A DNA stretch of 64,000 nucleotides from JBBRVW01 sp038246545 (GCA_038246545.1 JBBRVW010000023.1:1-64000), one strand, 5' to 3'; counted from the stretch's first letter, positions 48,402-56,577 are shown. Numbers and translations are program-made. Notes: generated by a model not told the origin, from the sequence alone.

Positions 48402-48884
48402 GTGACCGCTGTCCTGCGCCGGTTCCGCTGGTGGGACGTCGACGCCGCGCACCTGCTCGAGGGCGAGCTGTTCCCGGACGCGTGGTCGGTCGAGACGTTC
48501 TGGTCAGAGCTCGCGCACGTCCCGGAGACCCGGCACTACGTCGTCGCCGACGACGACGGTGCACTGGTCGGCTACGCCGGGCTCGCGGTCATCGGTCACC
48601 AGGCGGACGTGCAGACGGTGGCCGTTTCGCCTGCCGCGCAGGGGCAGGGTCTCGGCCGGCTGCTGCTCGACGAGCTGTTGTCGGAGGCGCGGCGACGCGG
48701 CGTCACCGAGGTGCTGCTCGAGGTACGCGCTGACAACGAGCCCGCACAGGCGCTCTACGCCCGGGCCGGCTTCGAGCGCATCGGCATCCGCCGCGGCTAC
48801 TACCAGCCAGGTGGCACCGACGCGCTCGTCCTTCGGCTGAGGCTGCACACCGCCACCATCAGCGACGCTGTACACACCCCCTAG
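48402..48884 (+). CDS. rimI: Ribosomal protein S18-alanine N-acetyltransferase RimI
   Basis: The GNAT-fold product (160 residues from GTG 48402) has FPDAWSVETFWSELA, the acetyl-CoA loop VAVSPAAQGQGLGRLLLDELL and EVRADNEPAQALYARAGFERIGIRRGYY, the RimI signature, linked to tsaB as usual. It would acetylate the N-terminal Ala of S18. GTG 48396 is an alternative start two codons upstream; neither has a clear binding site. Its TAG stop is the first half of the next -10. Confidence 0.9.
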   Translation: MTAVLRRFRWWDVDAAHLLEGELFPDAWSVETFWSELAHVPETRHYVVADDDGALVGYAGLAVIGHQADVQTVAVSPAAQGQGLGRLLLDELLSEARRRGVTEVLLEVRADNEPAQALYARAGFERIGIRRGYYQPGGTDALVLRLRLHTATISDAVHTP

Positions 48885-48895
48885 GCTCGGCTGCC

Positions 48896-49807
48896 GTGAC
48901 GACGCGCATCGCACTGGCCACCTCTGCCGAGTTCCCGGACCTCGACGAGGACGCGGCGGTCCTGCTGGCGGCCCTCGTCGCCGAAGGTCTCGACGCCGGC
49001 CCGGCCGTGTGGACCGACGACGGGGTCGACTGGTCGTCGTACGACCTCGTGGTGGTCCGCTCCACCTGGGACTACCAGGGACGGCACGCCGAGTTCCTCG
49101 ACTGGGCACGCCGGGTCGAGTCCGTCACGTCGCTGGCCAACTCTGCCGACGTCCTCGCGTGGAACACCACGAAGACCTACCTGCGCGCGTTGAAGGACGC
49201 CGGCCTGCCCGTCGTCCCGACCGACTGGCTCGACCCCGGTGACGTCTTCGTCGTCCCGGAGATCGGGGAGTACGTCGTGAAGCCGGCGGTCTCGGCCGGG
49301 TCCCGCGACACGAACCGCTACCTCGCCGGCGACCACGACGAGCGAGCTGTGGTCCATGCCCAGGAGCTGCTCGACGCCGGGCGCACGGTGATGGTGCAGC
49401 CGTACCTGGTTGAGGTCGACACCTACGGCGAGACCGCGCTCTTCTTCTTCGGCGGACAGTTCAGCCACGCGGTGCGCAAGGGACCGCTGCTCACGCCGGC
49501 CATGGAGCTGGTGTCGGCGGCGTACAAGGAGGAGACCATCGAGCCGCGCGAGCCCACCGGGGCCGAGCGCGAGGCCGCCGAGCAGGTCCTCGACGCCCTG
49601 GCCGCCCTCGCGCCGGCGTCGCGGGACCAGCTGGTCTACGCGCGGGTCGACCTCGTGCCCGGCGCGGACGGCGACCCGGTGCTGCTCGAGCTCGAGCTGG
49701 CCGAGCCGTCGATGTTCCTGATCCACGACGGTTCCGGGGGGACCGCCTCCGCGCCGCGGTTCGCGGCCGCGATCCGGGCCGCGGTCCCGGGAACGCCGGG
49801 AGCCTGA
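48896..49807 (+). CDS. ATP-grasp family protein of unknown substrate
   Basis: The 303-residue product has an N-terminal alpha/beta region (DLVVVRSTWDYQGRHAEFLDW). An ATP-grasp fold follows: NTTKTYLRALKDAGLPVVPT, YVVKPAVSAGSRDT, MVQPYLVEVDTYGETALFFFGG, and the metal-binding end LLELELAEPSMFL. It resembles RimK/glutathione-synthase-like ligases that join an acid to an amine, but the partner is unknown. It sits between rimI and tsaD, which are neighbours in many actinobacteria, so it is a local insertion. -10 TAGGCT (48882-48887) ends 8 nt before GTG 48896, and no ribosome binding site is seen. Confidence 0.82.
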   Translation: MTTRIALATSAEFPDLDEDAAVLLAALVAEGLDAGPAVWTDDGVDWSSYDLVVVRSTWDYQGRHAEFLDWARRVESVTSLANSADVLAWNTTKTYLRALKDAGLPVVPTDWLDPGDVFVVPEIGEYVVKPAVSAGSRDTNRYLAGDHDERAVVHAQELLDAGRTVMVQPYLVEVDTYGETALFFFGGQFSHAVRKGPLLTPAMELVSAAYKEETIEPREPTGAEREAAEQVLDALAALAPASRDQLVYARVDLVPGADGDPVLLELELAEPSMFLIHDGSGGTASAPRFAAAIRAAVPGTPGA

Positions 49808-49809
49808 CG

Positions 49810-50865
49810 ATGCCGGGGTCCGACGAGCCGCTCGTCCTCGGCATCGAGACCTCCTGCGACGAGACCGGGGTCGGTCTCGTGCGCGGCCGGACGCTGCACG
49901 CGGACTCGGTCGCGAGCAGCGTCGACGAGCACGCAAGGTTCGGCGGTGTGGTTCCGGAGGTCGCCAGCCGCGCGCACCTCGAGGCGATGGTGCCGACGGT
50001 GCAGCGGGCCTGCGAGACCGCGGGGGTGCGACTGTCCGACGTCGACGCGATCGCCGTCACCAGCGGTCCTGGACTGACCGGTGCGCTGCTCGTCGGCGTC
50101 GCTGCGGCCAAGGCGCTGGCGATCGGCCTGGACAAGCCGCTCTACGGCGTCAACCACCTCGCAGCGCACGTGGCCGTCGACCAGCTGGAGCACGGGCCGC
50201 TGCCGGAGCCGTGCATCGCACTGCTGGTGTCCGGCGGCCACTCGTCGCTGCTCCTCGTCCACGACGTCACGTCCGGCGTCGTGCCCCTCGGTGCCACCCT
50301 CGACGACGCGGCGGGGGAGGCGTTCGACAAGGTCGCGCGGGTGCTCGGGCTGCCGTTCCCCGGCGGCCCGCACGTCGACCGCGAGGCGAGGACCGGCGAC
50401 CCGGCGTACGTCGCGTTCCCCCGTGGTCTCACCGGGTCCCGTGACATGGCCGAGCACCGCTACGACTTCTCGTTCTCCGGCCTCAAGACTGCGGTCGCAC
50501 GGTGGGTCGAGGCTCGTCACCGCGACGGCGAGCCGGTACCGGTCGCCGACGTGGCTGCGGCCTTCCAGGAGGCGGTCGTCGACGTGCTCACCCGCAAGGC
50601 GGTGCTCGCCTGCACCGAGCAGGGCGTCGACACCCTGCTCGTGGGCGGCGGGGTCGCGGCCAACTCCCGGTTGCGCGCGCTGGCGCAGGAACGGTGCGAC
50701 ACCGCCGGTGTCACGCTGCGCGTGCCGCGACCAGGGCTGTGCACCGACAACGGCGCGATGGTGGCTGCCCTCGGGTCCGCCCTCATGGCCCGCGGCGTGC
50801 CGCCCTCGTCCCTGGACCTGCCGGCCGACTCGTCGATGCCGGTCACCGACATCGTCGCCGTCTAG
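49810..50865 (+). CDS. tsaD: tRNA t6A37 threonylcarbamoyltransferase TsaD
   Basis: TsaD transfers the threonylcarbamoyl group from TC-AMP to A37. The 351-residue protein has VLGIETSCDETGVGLV, the metal-binding HxxxH in VNHLAAHVAVD, LLVSGGHSSLLLV, LDDAAGEAFDKVARVLGLPFPGGP, SFSGLKTAVARWV and NGAMVAALGSAL. It starts 2 bp after the ATP-grasp stop, so these two are co-transcribed. Confidence 0.96.
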   Translation: MPGSDEPLVLGIETSCDETGVGLVRGRTLHADSVASSVDEHARFGGVVPEVASRAHLEAMVPTVQRACETAGVRLSDVDAIAVTSGPGLTGALLVGVAAAKALAIGLDKPLYGVNHLAAHVAVDQLEHGPLPEPCIALLVSGGHSSLLLVHDVTSGVVPLGATLDDAAGEAFDKVARVLGLPFPGGPHVDREARTGDPAYVAFPRGLTGSRDMAEHRYDFSFSGLKTAVARWVEARHRDGEPVPVADVAAAFQEAVVDVLTRKAVLACTEQGVDTLLVGGGVAANSRLRALAQERCDTAGVTLRVPRPGLCTDNGAMVAALGSALMARGVPPSSLDLPADSSMPVTDIVAV

Positions 50866-50873
50866 GAGGCCGA

Positions 50874-51815
50874 GTGCTCGGCTGGCTCCTGCTCGTCGGT
50901 GCTGCCGTCCTGCTGATCGGTGGGGCCGAGCTCTTCGTCGAGAACGCCGCGGGCGCGGCACGGCGGCTGGGCCTCACCGTGATAGCGGTGGGTGTGCTGC
51001 TTGCCGGTGCCGAGCCCGAGGAGCTGCTGACGGCGGTGATCGCCGCGGTCCGTGACCGGCCGGGGCTCGCCGTCGGTGACGCGCTCGGCGCCAACGTCAC
51101 CATGCTCACGGCCTGCCTCGGCCTGGCCGCGCTGGTGCGTCCGCTGCACGTGGGGCGCCGCGTGCGGCAGTACGCCGGCATGGCGGCGATCGCCGGCGTG
51201 CTGGCGCTGGTCGTGCTGCTCGACGGCCGGGTGGGTCGGGTCGAGGGCGGCCTGCTGGTGGCGGCGTACGTCGTGCTGGTGGCGCTGGTGTGGTGGCGGG
51301 AGCGCGAGCCCCCCGCCCTGGGTGAGCTGGCCGAGCTCGCGGCGGACGACGGTGACGACGACGACACCGGCGGTGGCCGGTCGCCCGGTGTGGCCCTCGG
51401 TTTCGCGGTCGCGGGCGTGGCGCTGATGCTCGTCGGCGGCGACCTCGCGGTGCGCGGCGCGGTGCGCGTCGTGTCCGAGCTGGGCCGGACCGACTCCGCG
51501 GTCGGCCTCACGGTCCTCGCGCTCGCCACCACGGCCGAGCTGTTCGCCCTGGTGCTGTCGGCGGTGCGGCACGACGTGCCGGAGATCGCGGTGGCCGGGG
51601 TGGTCGGCTCGGCGGCGTACAACGCGACCGCGACCCTGGGTGCGGCGGCGCTCGCCCGGCCGCTGGTGGCCGACGGCGTCATCGCGGCGGCTGTCACGGG
51701 CGTGGGGCTGCCGCTGCTGCTGCTCGCCGTGACTCGCGACGGCCGCGTGGGTCGCCCGGTCGGCGCGCTGCTGCTGGCCGGCTACCTGGTCTACGTCGTC
51801 CTGGTCCTCCGCTAG
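50874..51815 (+). CDS. CaCA-family cation exchanger (calcium/sodium antiporter-like)
   Basis: The 313-residue membrane protein has about ten hydrophobic segments and the two inverted alpha repeats of the CaCA family. Repeat one is AGAEPEELLTAVIAAV followed by GDALGANVTML; repeat two is ATTAELFALVLSAV followed by VAGVVGSAAYNATATLG. The key acidic residues (Glu in each repeat) are kept, though Ser/Thr and Gly-Asn positions vary, so the ion is uncertain. An acidic DDGDDDDTGGG loop separates the halves. GTG 50874 follows AGGAGG (50864-50869). The stop converges on the next gene with a shared CTAG. Confidence 0.85.
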   Translation: MLGWLLLVGAAVLLIGGAELFVENAAGAARRLGLTVIAVGVLLAGAEPEELLTAVIAAVRDRPGLAVGDALGANVTMLTACLGLAALVRPLHVGRRVRQYAGMAAIAGVLALVVLLDGRVGRVEGGLLVAAYVVLVALVWWREREPPALGELAELAADDGDDDDTGGGRSPGVALGFAVAGVALMLVGGDLAVRGAVRVVSELGRTDSAVGLTVLALATTAELFALVLSAVRHDVPEIAVAGVVGSAAYNATATLGAAALARPLVADGVIAAAVTGVGLPLLLLAVTRDGRVGRPVGALLLAGYLVYVVLVLR

Positions 51816-53014
51816 AGGGGACGCACGAGCAGCACCGACTGCTCGCCGGCGATCCGGGTCAGGACCACGGTCGCCTCGGCGTCACCGGTCAGCCGCAGCT
51901 GGTGGCGCAGCTCCTCGGGTGTCACCGCCGTACCGCGCTTCTTCACCGTCACGCGCCCCACGCCGCGCTCGCGCAGCAGCGTGCGCAGCCGCTTCACCCC
52001 GAAGGGCAGGACGTCGGTCACCTCGTACGCCGACCCGAACGGCGTCGAGGGCGGCGCGTCGGTCGTGACGTAGGCGATCGTCGGGTCGAGCAGGCGTCCG
52101 TCGACGAGCTCGGCGGCCTCGGCGACCAGCCCGGCCCGGATGACCGCGCCGTCCGGCTCCACCAGGTAGCGGCCGACAGGCCCGGCCGGGGCGCTCCGGG
52201 TGCCGTCGCCGGTGAGGGTGGCGCCCGACGGCAGCAGCGTCGCGCGCCGGGCGACACCGGTCGACAGCGGACCGCACCACAGCGCGCACTCGAGCACGTC
52301 GCCGCCGTCGGACACCCACTCGGCCTCCGCGCCGGCGGGCAGCACGGCGTGCGGCACCCCGGGAGCGAGCTTGGCGCCGGTGGCGTCGACCCGGGTGGCG
52401 GCGTCGAGGACGAAGGCGAACGGCGGCGACCAGTCGCGCGGGTCCAGGGCCCGTCCGTGGGCGCCGCGCCGCGCGGGGTCGACGAAGACCGCGTCCAGGC
52501 CGACCAGCGAGGTCGTGGTGACGTCCTCGCAACGCACCTGCACGCGGTCGGCGACACCGAACGTCTCCGCGTTGGCGCGCGCCACTGCTGCCGTCACCGG
52601 GTCGCGGTCCACCCCGACGACGCGGGGGAGCCCGGCGCGTGCCAGCGCCAGCAGGTCGCCGCCGACCCCGCAGCACAGGTCGGCCACCGACCGAAGGCTC
52701 AGCCGGGCGAACCGCTCCGCGTGCCGGTCGGCCACGGCCCGGCGGGTGGCCTGCTCCAGCCCCTCCTGCGTGAGCCACGTCCGCGCGGCGTCCGGCCCCA
52801 GCCGGGCGGCGGCGCGGGCGCGCAGCCGGGCCTGGGTCATCGCGGCGGCGGCCAGCCCGGCCGGCACCCCCTCGCGACGCAGCCGCTCCGCCGTCCCGAG
52901 CGCGGTCGCCTCGTCGTACGCCGGCAGCCGCGCCATCAGCGCGGCCCCCTCGGGCGTGAGCAGGGCCCGGACGTCGGCTGCGCCGTCGGCAGCCGCGCTT
53001 CCGGCCTCGGGCAC
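51812..53014 (-). CDS. Class I SAM methyltransferase with THUMP-like C-terminal domain
   Basis: The 400-residue protein has a helical N-terminal part. A Rossmann methyltransferase domain follows: VADLCCGVGGDLLALAR (motif I, about 110-126), VVGVDRDPVTAAVARANAE, and motif IV DAVFVDPARRG. The C-terminal region, FGSAYEVTDVLPFGVKRLRTLLRERGVGRVTVKKRGTAVTPEELRHQL, matches the THUMP-like domain of actinobacterial methyltransferases. The RNA or other substrate is not known. Its TAG stop and the exchanger's TAG stop share the sequence CTAG (51812-51815), a maximally tight convergent pair. Confidence 0.88.
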   Translation of the reverse strand: MPEAGSAAADGAADVRALLTPEGAALMARLPAYDEATALGTAERLRREGVPAGLAAAAMTQARLRARAAARLGPDAARTWLTQEGLEQATRRAVADRHAERFARLSLRSVADLCCGVGGDLLALARAGLPRVVGVDRDPVTAAVARANAETFGVADRVQVRCEDVTTTSLVGLDAVFVDPARRGAHGRALDPRDWSPPFAFVLDAATRVDATGAKLAPGVPHAVLPAGAEAEWVSDGGDVLECALWCGPLSTGVARRATLLPSGATLTGDGTRSAPAGPVGRYLVEPDGAVIRAGLVAEAAELVDGRLLDPTIAYVTTDAPPSTPFGSAYEVTDVLPFGVKRLRTLLRERGVGRVTVKKRGTAVTPEELRHQLRLTGDAEATVVLTRIAGEQSVLLVRPL

Positions 53015-53094
53015 CGGCCGATCCTTGCAGGGGAGGAGGTAAGGGTCCGGTGCCGGGCTGCCGATGAAGGGAGCGACTCACCGGAGGCCCCCCC

Positions 53095-54138
53095 ATGACC
53101 GCACCCGTCCTCGACGGCGATCGCGCCGACGCGACCGCGCCCACTGCCCAGCGCCCCTGGCCCGTCCCCGCCAACGAGGCGGAGCGGGTCCTGGCGCTGC
53201 ACGAGCTCGGCGTGCTCGACCAGCCGCGACAGGCGGACCTGGACGCGGCCGCCCGGCTGGCGGCGTACGTCTGCGGAACCCCGACCGCCGTCGTGAACCT
53301 CATCGACTCCGACCGGCAGTGGCAGGCGGCCGCGCACGGCGCCGAACGCGGCGAGGTCCCCCGCGGGGACTCGATGTGCCAGCACGCTATTCTCGGTACC
53401 GAGGTGGTCTACACCCCGGACGCCAGGTCGGACTCGGTCCTCGCGGACAACCCCTTGGTCACCGGCCGGATCGGCAAGGTCCGGCTCTACGCCTCCGCAC
53501 CGCTGGTGACCCGTGACGGCCACGCCATCGGCACGGTCTGCGCCTTCGACGAGCAGCCTCGTGAGCTGGCCGAGACCCAGCTGTCCCTGCTGGGCGACAT
53601 CGCCGCCCAGGTGATGGCGCTGTTCGAGTCGCGCCGGCTGGCTGCCGCGCTGGCCCGCAGCGCGACCACCGACCCGCTGACCGGGCTCGCCAACCGCCGC
53701 AGCATCGAGTTCGCCATCCGCAACGCCGTGGCCCGCGCCGAGCGCGGCCTGGGCACCCCGTCGGTGGTCATGGCCGACCTGGACGGCTTCAAGCGCGTCA
53801 ACGACACGTACGGGCACCAGGCCGGCGACGCGCTCCTGCGCACCGTCGCGGACTGCCTGGTGGCCACCGCGCGCTCGGTCGACACGGTCGGCCGGCTGGG
53901 CGGCGACGAGTTCGTCGTCCTGCTCGAGCACACCGGCGGCCCCGGCGCCGGCGCCGCCCTCAACCGGTTGCGAGCCGGGCTGCAGGCCGCCATGTCGGAC
54001 CCGTCCGGGGGCGCGCTCCCCCTCGGTGCGGCGCTCGGGATCACGACCTACCGCCCGGGGGACTCGGTCGCGACGCTGCTGGCCCGGGCCGACGCGGAGA
54101 TGTACGCCGACAAGGCCCGGCGGGCCGCCGGCGCCTGA
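53095..54138 (+). CDS. GAF-GGDEF diguanylate cyclase
   Basis: The 347-residue protein has an N-terminal GAF domain (about 40-170; TPTAVVNLIDSDRQW, CQHAIL, YASAPLVTRDGHAIGTVCAFD). A short helix leads to a GGDEF domain (about 185-340). The active motif is GGDEF at 269-273, with DPLTGLANRRS and DLDGFKRVNDTYGHQAGDALL. An intact RxxD inhibition site, R260-D263, lies exactly five residues before it, so product feedback by c-di-GMP is expected. No membrane segment is present: a cytosolic sensor of unknown ligand. GGAGG precedes ATG 53095. It diverges from the methyltransferase gene. Confidence 0.92.
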   Translation: MTAPVLDGDRADATAPTAQRPWPVPANEAERVLALHELGVLDQPRQADLDAAARLAAYVCGTPTAVVNLIDSDRQWQAAAHGAERGEVPRGDSMCQHAILGTEVVYTPDARSDSVLADNPLVTGRIGKVRLYASAPLVTRDGHAIGTVCAFDEQPRELAETQLSLLGDIAAQVMALFESRRLAAALARSATTDPLTGLANRRSIEFAIRNAVARAERGLGTPSVVMADLDGFKRVNDTYGHQAGDALLRTVADCLVATARSVDTVGRLGGDEFVVLLEHTGGPGAGAALNRLRAGLQAAMSDPSGGALPLGAALGITTYRPGDSVATLLARADAEMYADKARRAAGA

Positions 54139-54172
54139 CGCCGCCCCGGGCGTTCCGGCTGGACGACGCCGT

Positions 54173-54199
54173 TTAGCACTCGGGTTGACCGAGTGCCAG
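54173..54199 (+). promoter_or_regulatory. CIRCE operator (HrcA) on the groES promoter
   Basis: TTAGCACTC (54173-54181), nine bases, then GAGTGCCAG (54191-54199): the CIRCE element, with arms matching TTAGCACTC-N9-GAGTGCTAA except at two positions on the right. The -35 TTGACC lies in the nine-base spacer, so HrcA binding should block RNA polymerase directly. Confidence 0.9.
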
Positions 54200-54213
54200 G
54201 TCTCGCCTAGATT
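54185..54213 (+). promoter_or_regulatory. groES-groEL promoter
   Basis: TTGACC (54185-54190) and TAGATT (54208-54213), 17 bp apart, form a near-consensus housekeeping promoter overlapping the CIRCE element. The leader to groES is about 130 nt. Confidence 0.85.
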
Positions 54214-54218
54214 CAACG

Positions 54219-54244
54219 TTGGCACTCTCGAGGTGAGTGTGCCA
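54219..54244 (+). promoter_or_regulatory. Second, degenerate CIRCE-like palindrome
   Basis: TTGGCACTC (54219-54227) is followed after seven bases by GAGTGTGCCA (54235-54244); the outer TGGCAC/GTGCCA pair exactly. It starts at the likely transcription start site and could be a second HrcA contact or roadblock, weaker than the first. Confidence 0.6.
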
Positions 54245-54349
54245 GCCAGAGCAGCAACGGCGTGGTCCGACCCGGTCCGATCCCCGCGACGGCGGTCCGG
54301 TCATCGCACCCGCCCCACACCGCTCACGAGAACTGTGCGAGAGGGAGTC

Positions 54350-54655
54350 ATGACGACGGCCACCAAGGTTGCCATCAAGCCGCTCGAGGACCGCATCGTG
54401 GTCCAGCCGTCCGACGCCGAGCAGACCACTGCGTCGGGCCTCGTCATCCCGGACACCGCGAAGGAGAAGCCCCAGGAGGGCACCGTCCTCGCCGTGGGTC
54501 CGGGCCGCTTCGAGGACGGCGCACGCGTGCCGCTCGACGTTGCGGTCGGCGACACCGTCCTCTACAGCAAGTACGGCGGCACCGAGGTCAAGCACGGCGG
54601 CGAGGAGTACCTCGTCCTGTCCGCGCGTGACGTCCTCGCTGTTATCGAGAAGTAG
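54350..54655 (+). CDS. groES: Co-chaperonin GroES
   Basis: GroES is the heptameric lid of the GroEL chaperonin. The 101-residue protein starts at ATG 54350 after GAGGGAG and contains KPLEDRIVVQPSDAEQTTASGLVIPDTAKEKPQEGTVLAVGPG. This includes the mobile loop and the conserved KYGGTEVKHGGEEYLVL end. It is controlled by the CIRCE operators upstream. Confidence 0.97.
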   Translation: MTTATKVAIKPLEDRIVVQPSDAEQTTASGLVIPDTAKEKPQEGTVLAVGPGRFEDGARVPLDVAVGDTVLYSKYGGTEVKHGGEEYLVLSARDVLAVIEK

Positions 54656-54723
54656 GACGGTCCAGCACCACCCCCTGGTCACCCTCGCGGTGACCCGACC
54701 AGCAGCAGGCACGACAGCCAGAG

Positions 54724-54771
54724 ACGCCCCGGTGGCCCGGCTCCTCCGGGAGCCCGGGTGCCGGGGCGTCG
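54724..54771 (+). other. Branched hairpin between groES and groEL
   Basis: An outer perfect 10-bp stem, GACGCCCCGG (54724-54733) with CCGGGGCGTC (54762-54771), encloses GGCTCC/GGAGCC (54740-54745 with 54750-54755). It lies in the 152-bp groES-groEL gap and could be a partial terminator or processing site that sets different GroES and GroEL levels. Confidence 0.5.
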
Positions 54772-54807
54772 TCGGCTCACCCCAGACATCGAAGGACGAA
54801 GCACCTG

Positions 54808-56430
54808 ATGGCCAAGACACTGCAGTTCGACGACAAGGCCCGCAAGGCCCTCGAGACCGGCGTCAACAAGCTCGCCGACGCCGTGAAGGTGACGCTCGGG
54901 CCGAAGGGCCGCAACGTCGTCATCGACAAGAAGTGGGGCGCTCCCACGATCACCAACGACGGCGTGACGATCGCCAAGGAGGTGGAGCTGGACGACCCGT
55001 TCGAGAACCTCGGCGCCCAGCTCGCCAAGGAGGTCGCCACCAAGACCAACGACGTCGCGGGTGACGGCACGACCACGGCGACCGTCCTGGCCCAGGCGAT
55101 GGTCCGCGAGGGGCTGCGCAACGTCGCCTCCGGCGCCAGCCCGGTCGGCCTCAACCGGGGCATCAGCAAGGCCGTCGAGGCCGTGTCGGCCCGGCTGCTC
55201 GAGATGGCCCGCGACGTCGACGGCAAGGACGACATCGCCAAGGTCGCCAGCATCTCCGCGCAGGACCCGGCCGTGGGCGAGCTCATCGCCGACGCGTTCG
55301 ACAAGGTCGGCAAGGACGGCGTCATCACCGTCGAAGAGGCCAACACCATGGGCCTCGAGCTCGAGTTCACCGAGGGCATGCAGTTCGACAAGGGCTACAT
55401 CTCGCCGTACATGGTGACTGACCCCGAGCGCATGGAGTCCGTCCTCGAGGACGCCTACATCCTCATCCACCAGGGCAAGATCTCGGCCGTCGCCGACCTG
55501 CTGCCGCTGCTGGAGAAGGTCATCGGGGCCGGCAAGCCGCTCGCGATCATCGCCGAGGACGTCGACGGCGAGGCGCTGTCCACGCTGGTCGTCAACAAGA
55601 TCCGCGGCACCTTCCGCTCGGTCGCCGTCAAGGCGCCCGGCTTCGGCGACCGTCGCAAGGCGATGCTCGAGGACCTGGCCACCCTCACCGGCGGCCAGGT
55701 CGTCGCCCCCGAGGTCGGGCTGAAGCTCGACCAGGTCGGCCTCGAGGTGCTCGGTACCGCCCGTCGCGTCGTCGTGACCAAGGACGACACCGTCATCGTC
55801 GACGGCGGCGGCGAGCGCTCCAAGGTCGAGGACCGGATCCGCCAGATCCGCGCCGAGATCGAGAACAGCGACTCCGACTGGGACAAGGAGAAGCTCCAGG
55901 AGCGGCTCGCGAAGCTGGCCGGCGGCGTCTGCGTCATCGGTGTCGGCGCGGCGACCGAGGTCGAGCTCAAGGAGCGCAAGCACCGCATCGAGGACGCCGT
56001 CTCGGCGACTCGCGCGGCCATCGAGGAGGGCATCGTGGCCGGCGGTGGCTCGGCTCTCGTCCACGCCGTCGCGGTGCTGGCCGACCTCAAGCTCGAGGGT
56101 GACGAGGCGACCGGGGCGAACATCGTCCGCAAGGCCGCCGACGAGCCGCTGCGGTGGATCGCCGAGAACGCCGGTGCCGAGGGCTACGTCGTGGTCAACC
56201 ACGTGCGCGAGAACGGTGTCGGCACCGGTTGGAACGGCGCCACCGGCGAGTACGGCGACCTGGTCGCCCAGGGCATCCTCGACCCCGTCAAGGTCACCCG
56301 CTCCGCCCTGCAGAACGCCGCGTCGATCGCGTCGATGGTCCTGACCACCGACACCCTGGTCGTGGAGAAGAAGGAGGAGGAGCCGGAGTCCGCCGGCCAC
56401 TCCCACGGCGGTCACGGGCACAGCCACTGA
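54808..56430 (+). CDS. groEL: Chaperonin GroEL (GroEL1 type, His-rich tail)
   Basis: The 540-residue chaperonin has LGPKGRNVVIDKKWGAPTITNDG, AGDGTTTATVLAQAMVREG (ATP site), KISAVADLLPLLEKV in the apical domain, and GATEVELKERKHRIEDAVSATRAA. The C-terminus reads GHSHGGHGHSH instead of the GGM repeats of canonical GroEL. This His-rich tail and the linkage to groES are features of GroEL1 in actinobacteria, which usually also encode a separate GroEL2; in mycobacteria GroEL1 has roles beyond general folding. It ends at a strong terminator (56476-56520). Confidence 0.96.
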   Translation: MAKTLQFDDKARKALETGVNKLADAVKVTLGPKGRNVVIDKKWGAPTITNDGVTIAKEVELDDPFENLGAQLAKEVATKTNDVAGDGTTTATVLAQAMVREGLRNVASGASPVGLNRGISKAVEAVSARLLEMARDVDGKDDIAKVASISAQDPAVGELIADAFDKVGKDGVITVEEANTMGLELEFTEGMQFDKGYISPYMVTDPERMESVLEDAYILIHQGKISAVADLLPLLEKVIGAGKPLAIIAEDVDGEALSTLVVNKIRGTFRSVAVKAPGFGDRRKAMLEDLATLTGGQVVAPEVGLKLDQVGLEVLGTARRVVVTKDDTVIVDGGGERSKVEDRIRQIRAEIENSDSDWDKEKLQERLAKLAGGVCVIGVGAATEVELKERKHRIEDAVSATRAAIEEGIVAGGGSALVHAVAVLADLKLEGDEATGANIVRKAADEPLRWIAENAGAEGYVVVNHVRENGVGTGWNGATGEYGDLVAQGILDPVKVTRSALQNAASIASMVLTTDTLVVEKKEEEPESAGHSHGGHGHSH

Positions 56431-56475
56431 CCGGCTGACCCGCTCCACCCGCACCACGTCACGACCAGCACGACC

Positions 56476-56520
56476 GTCGGGCCCGGCTCTCCCTCGGAGG
56501 AGCCGGGCCCGACGTTGTTT
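56476..56520 (+). terminator. Terminator of groES-groEL
   Basis: A perfect 14-bp stem, GTCGGGCCCGGCTC (56476-56489) with GAGCCGGGCCCGAC (56500-56513), has a ten-base loop and is followed by GTTGTTT (56514-56520), so it has the T-rich end that most terminators here lack. Confidence 0.9.
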
Positions 56521-56577
56521 CGTGGCGGCACCGACCGCGCAGCGTCGTACCACCGCAGCGTGCGGCAGGATCGGGGC

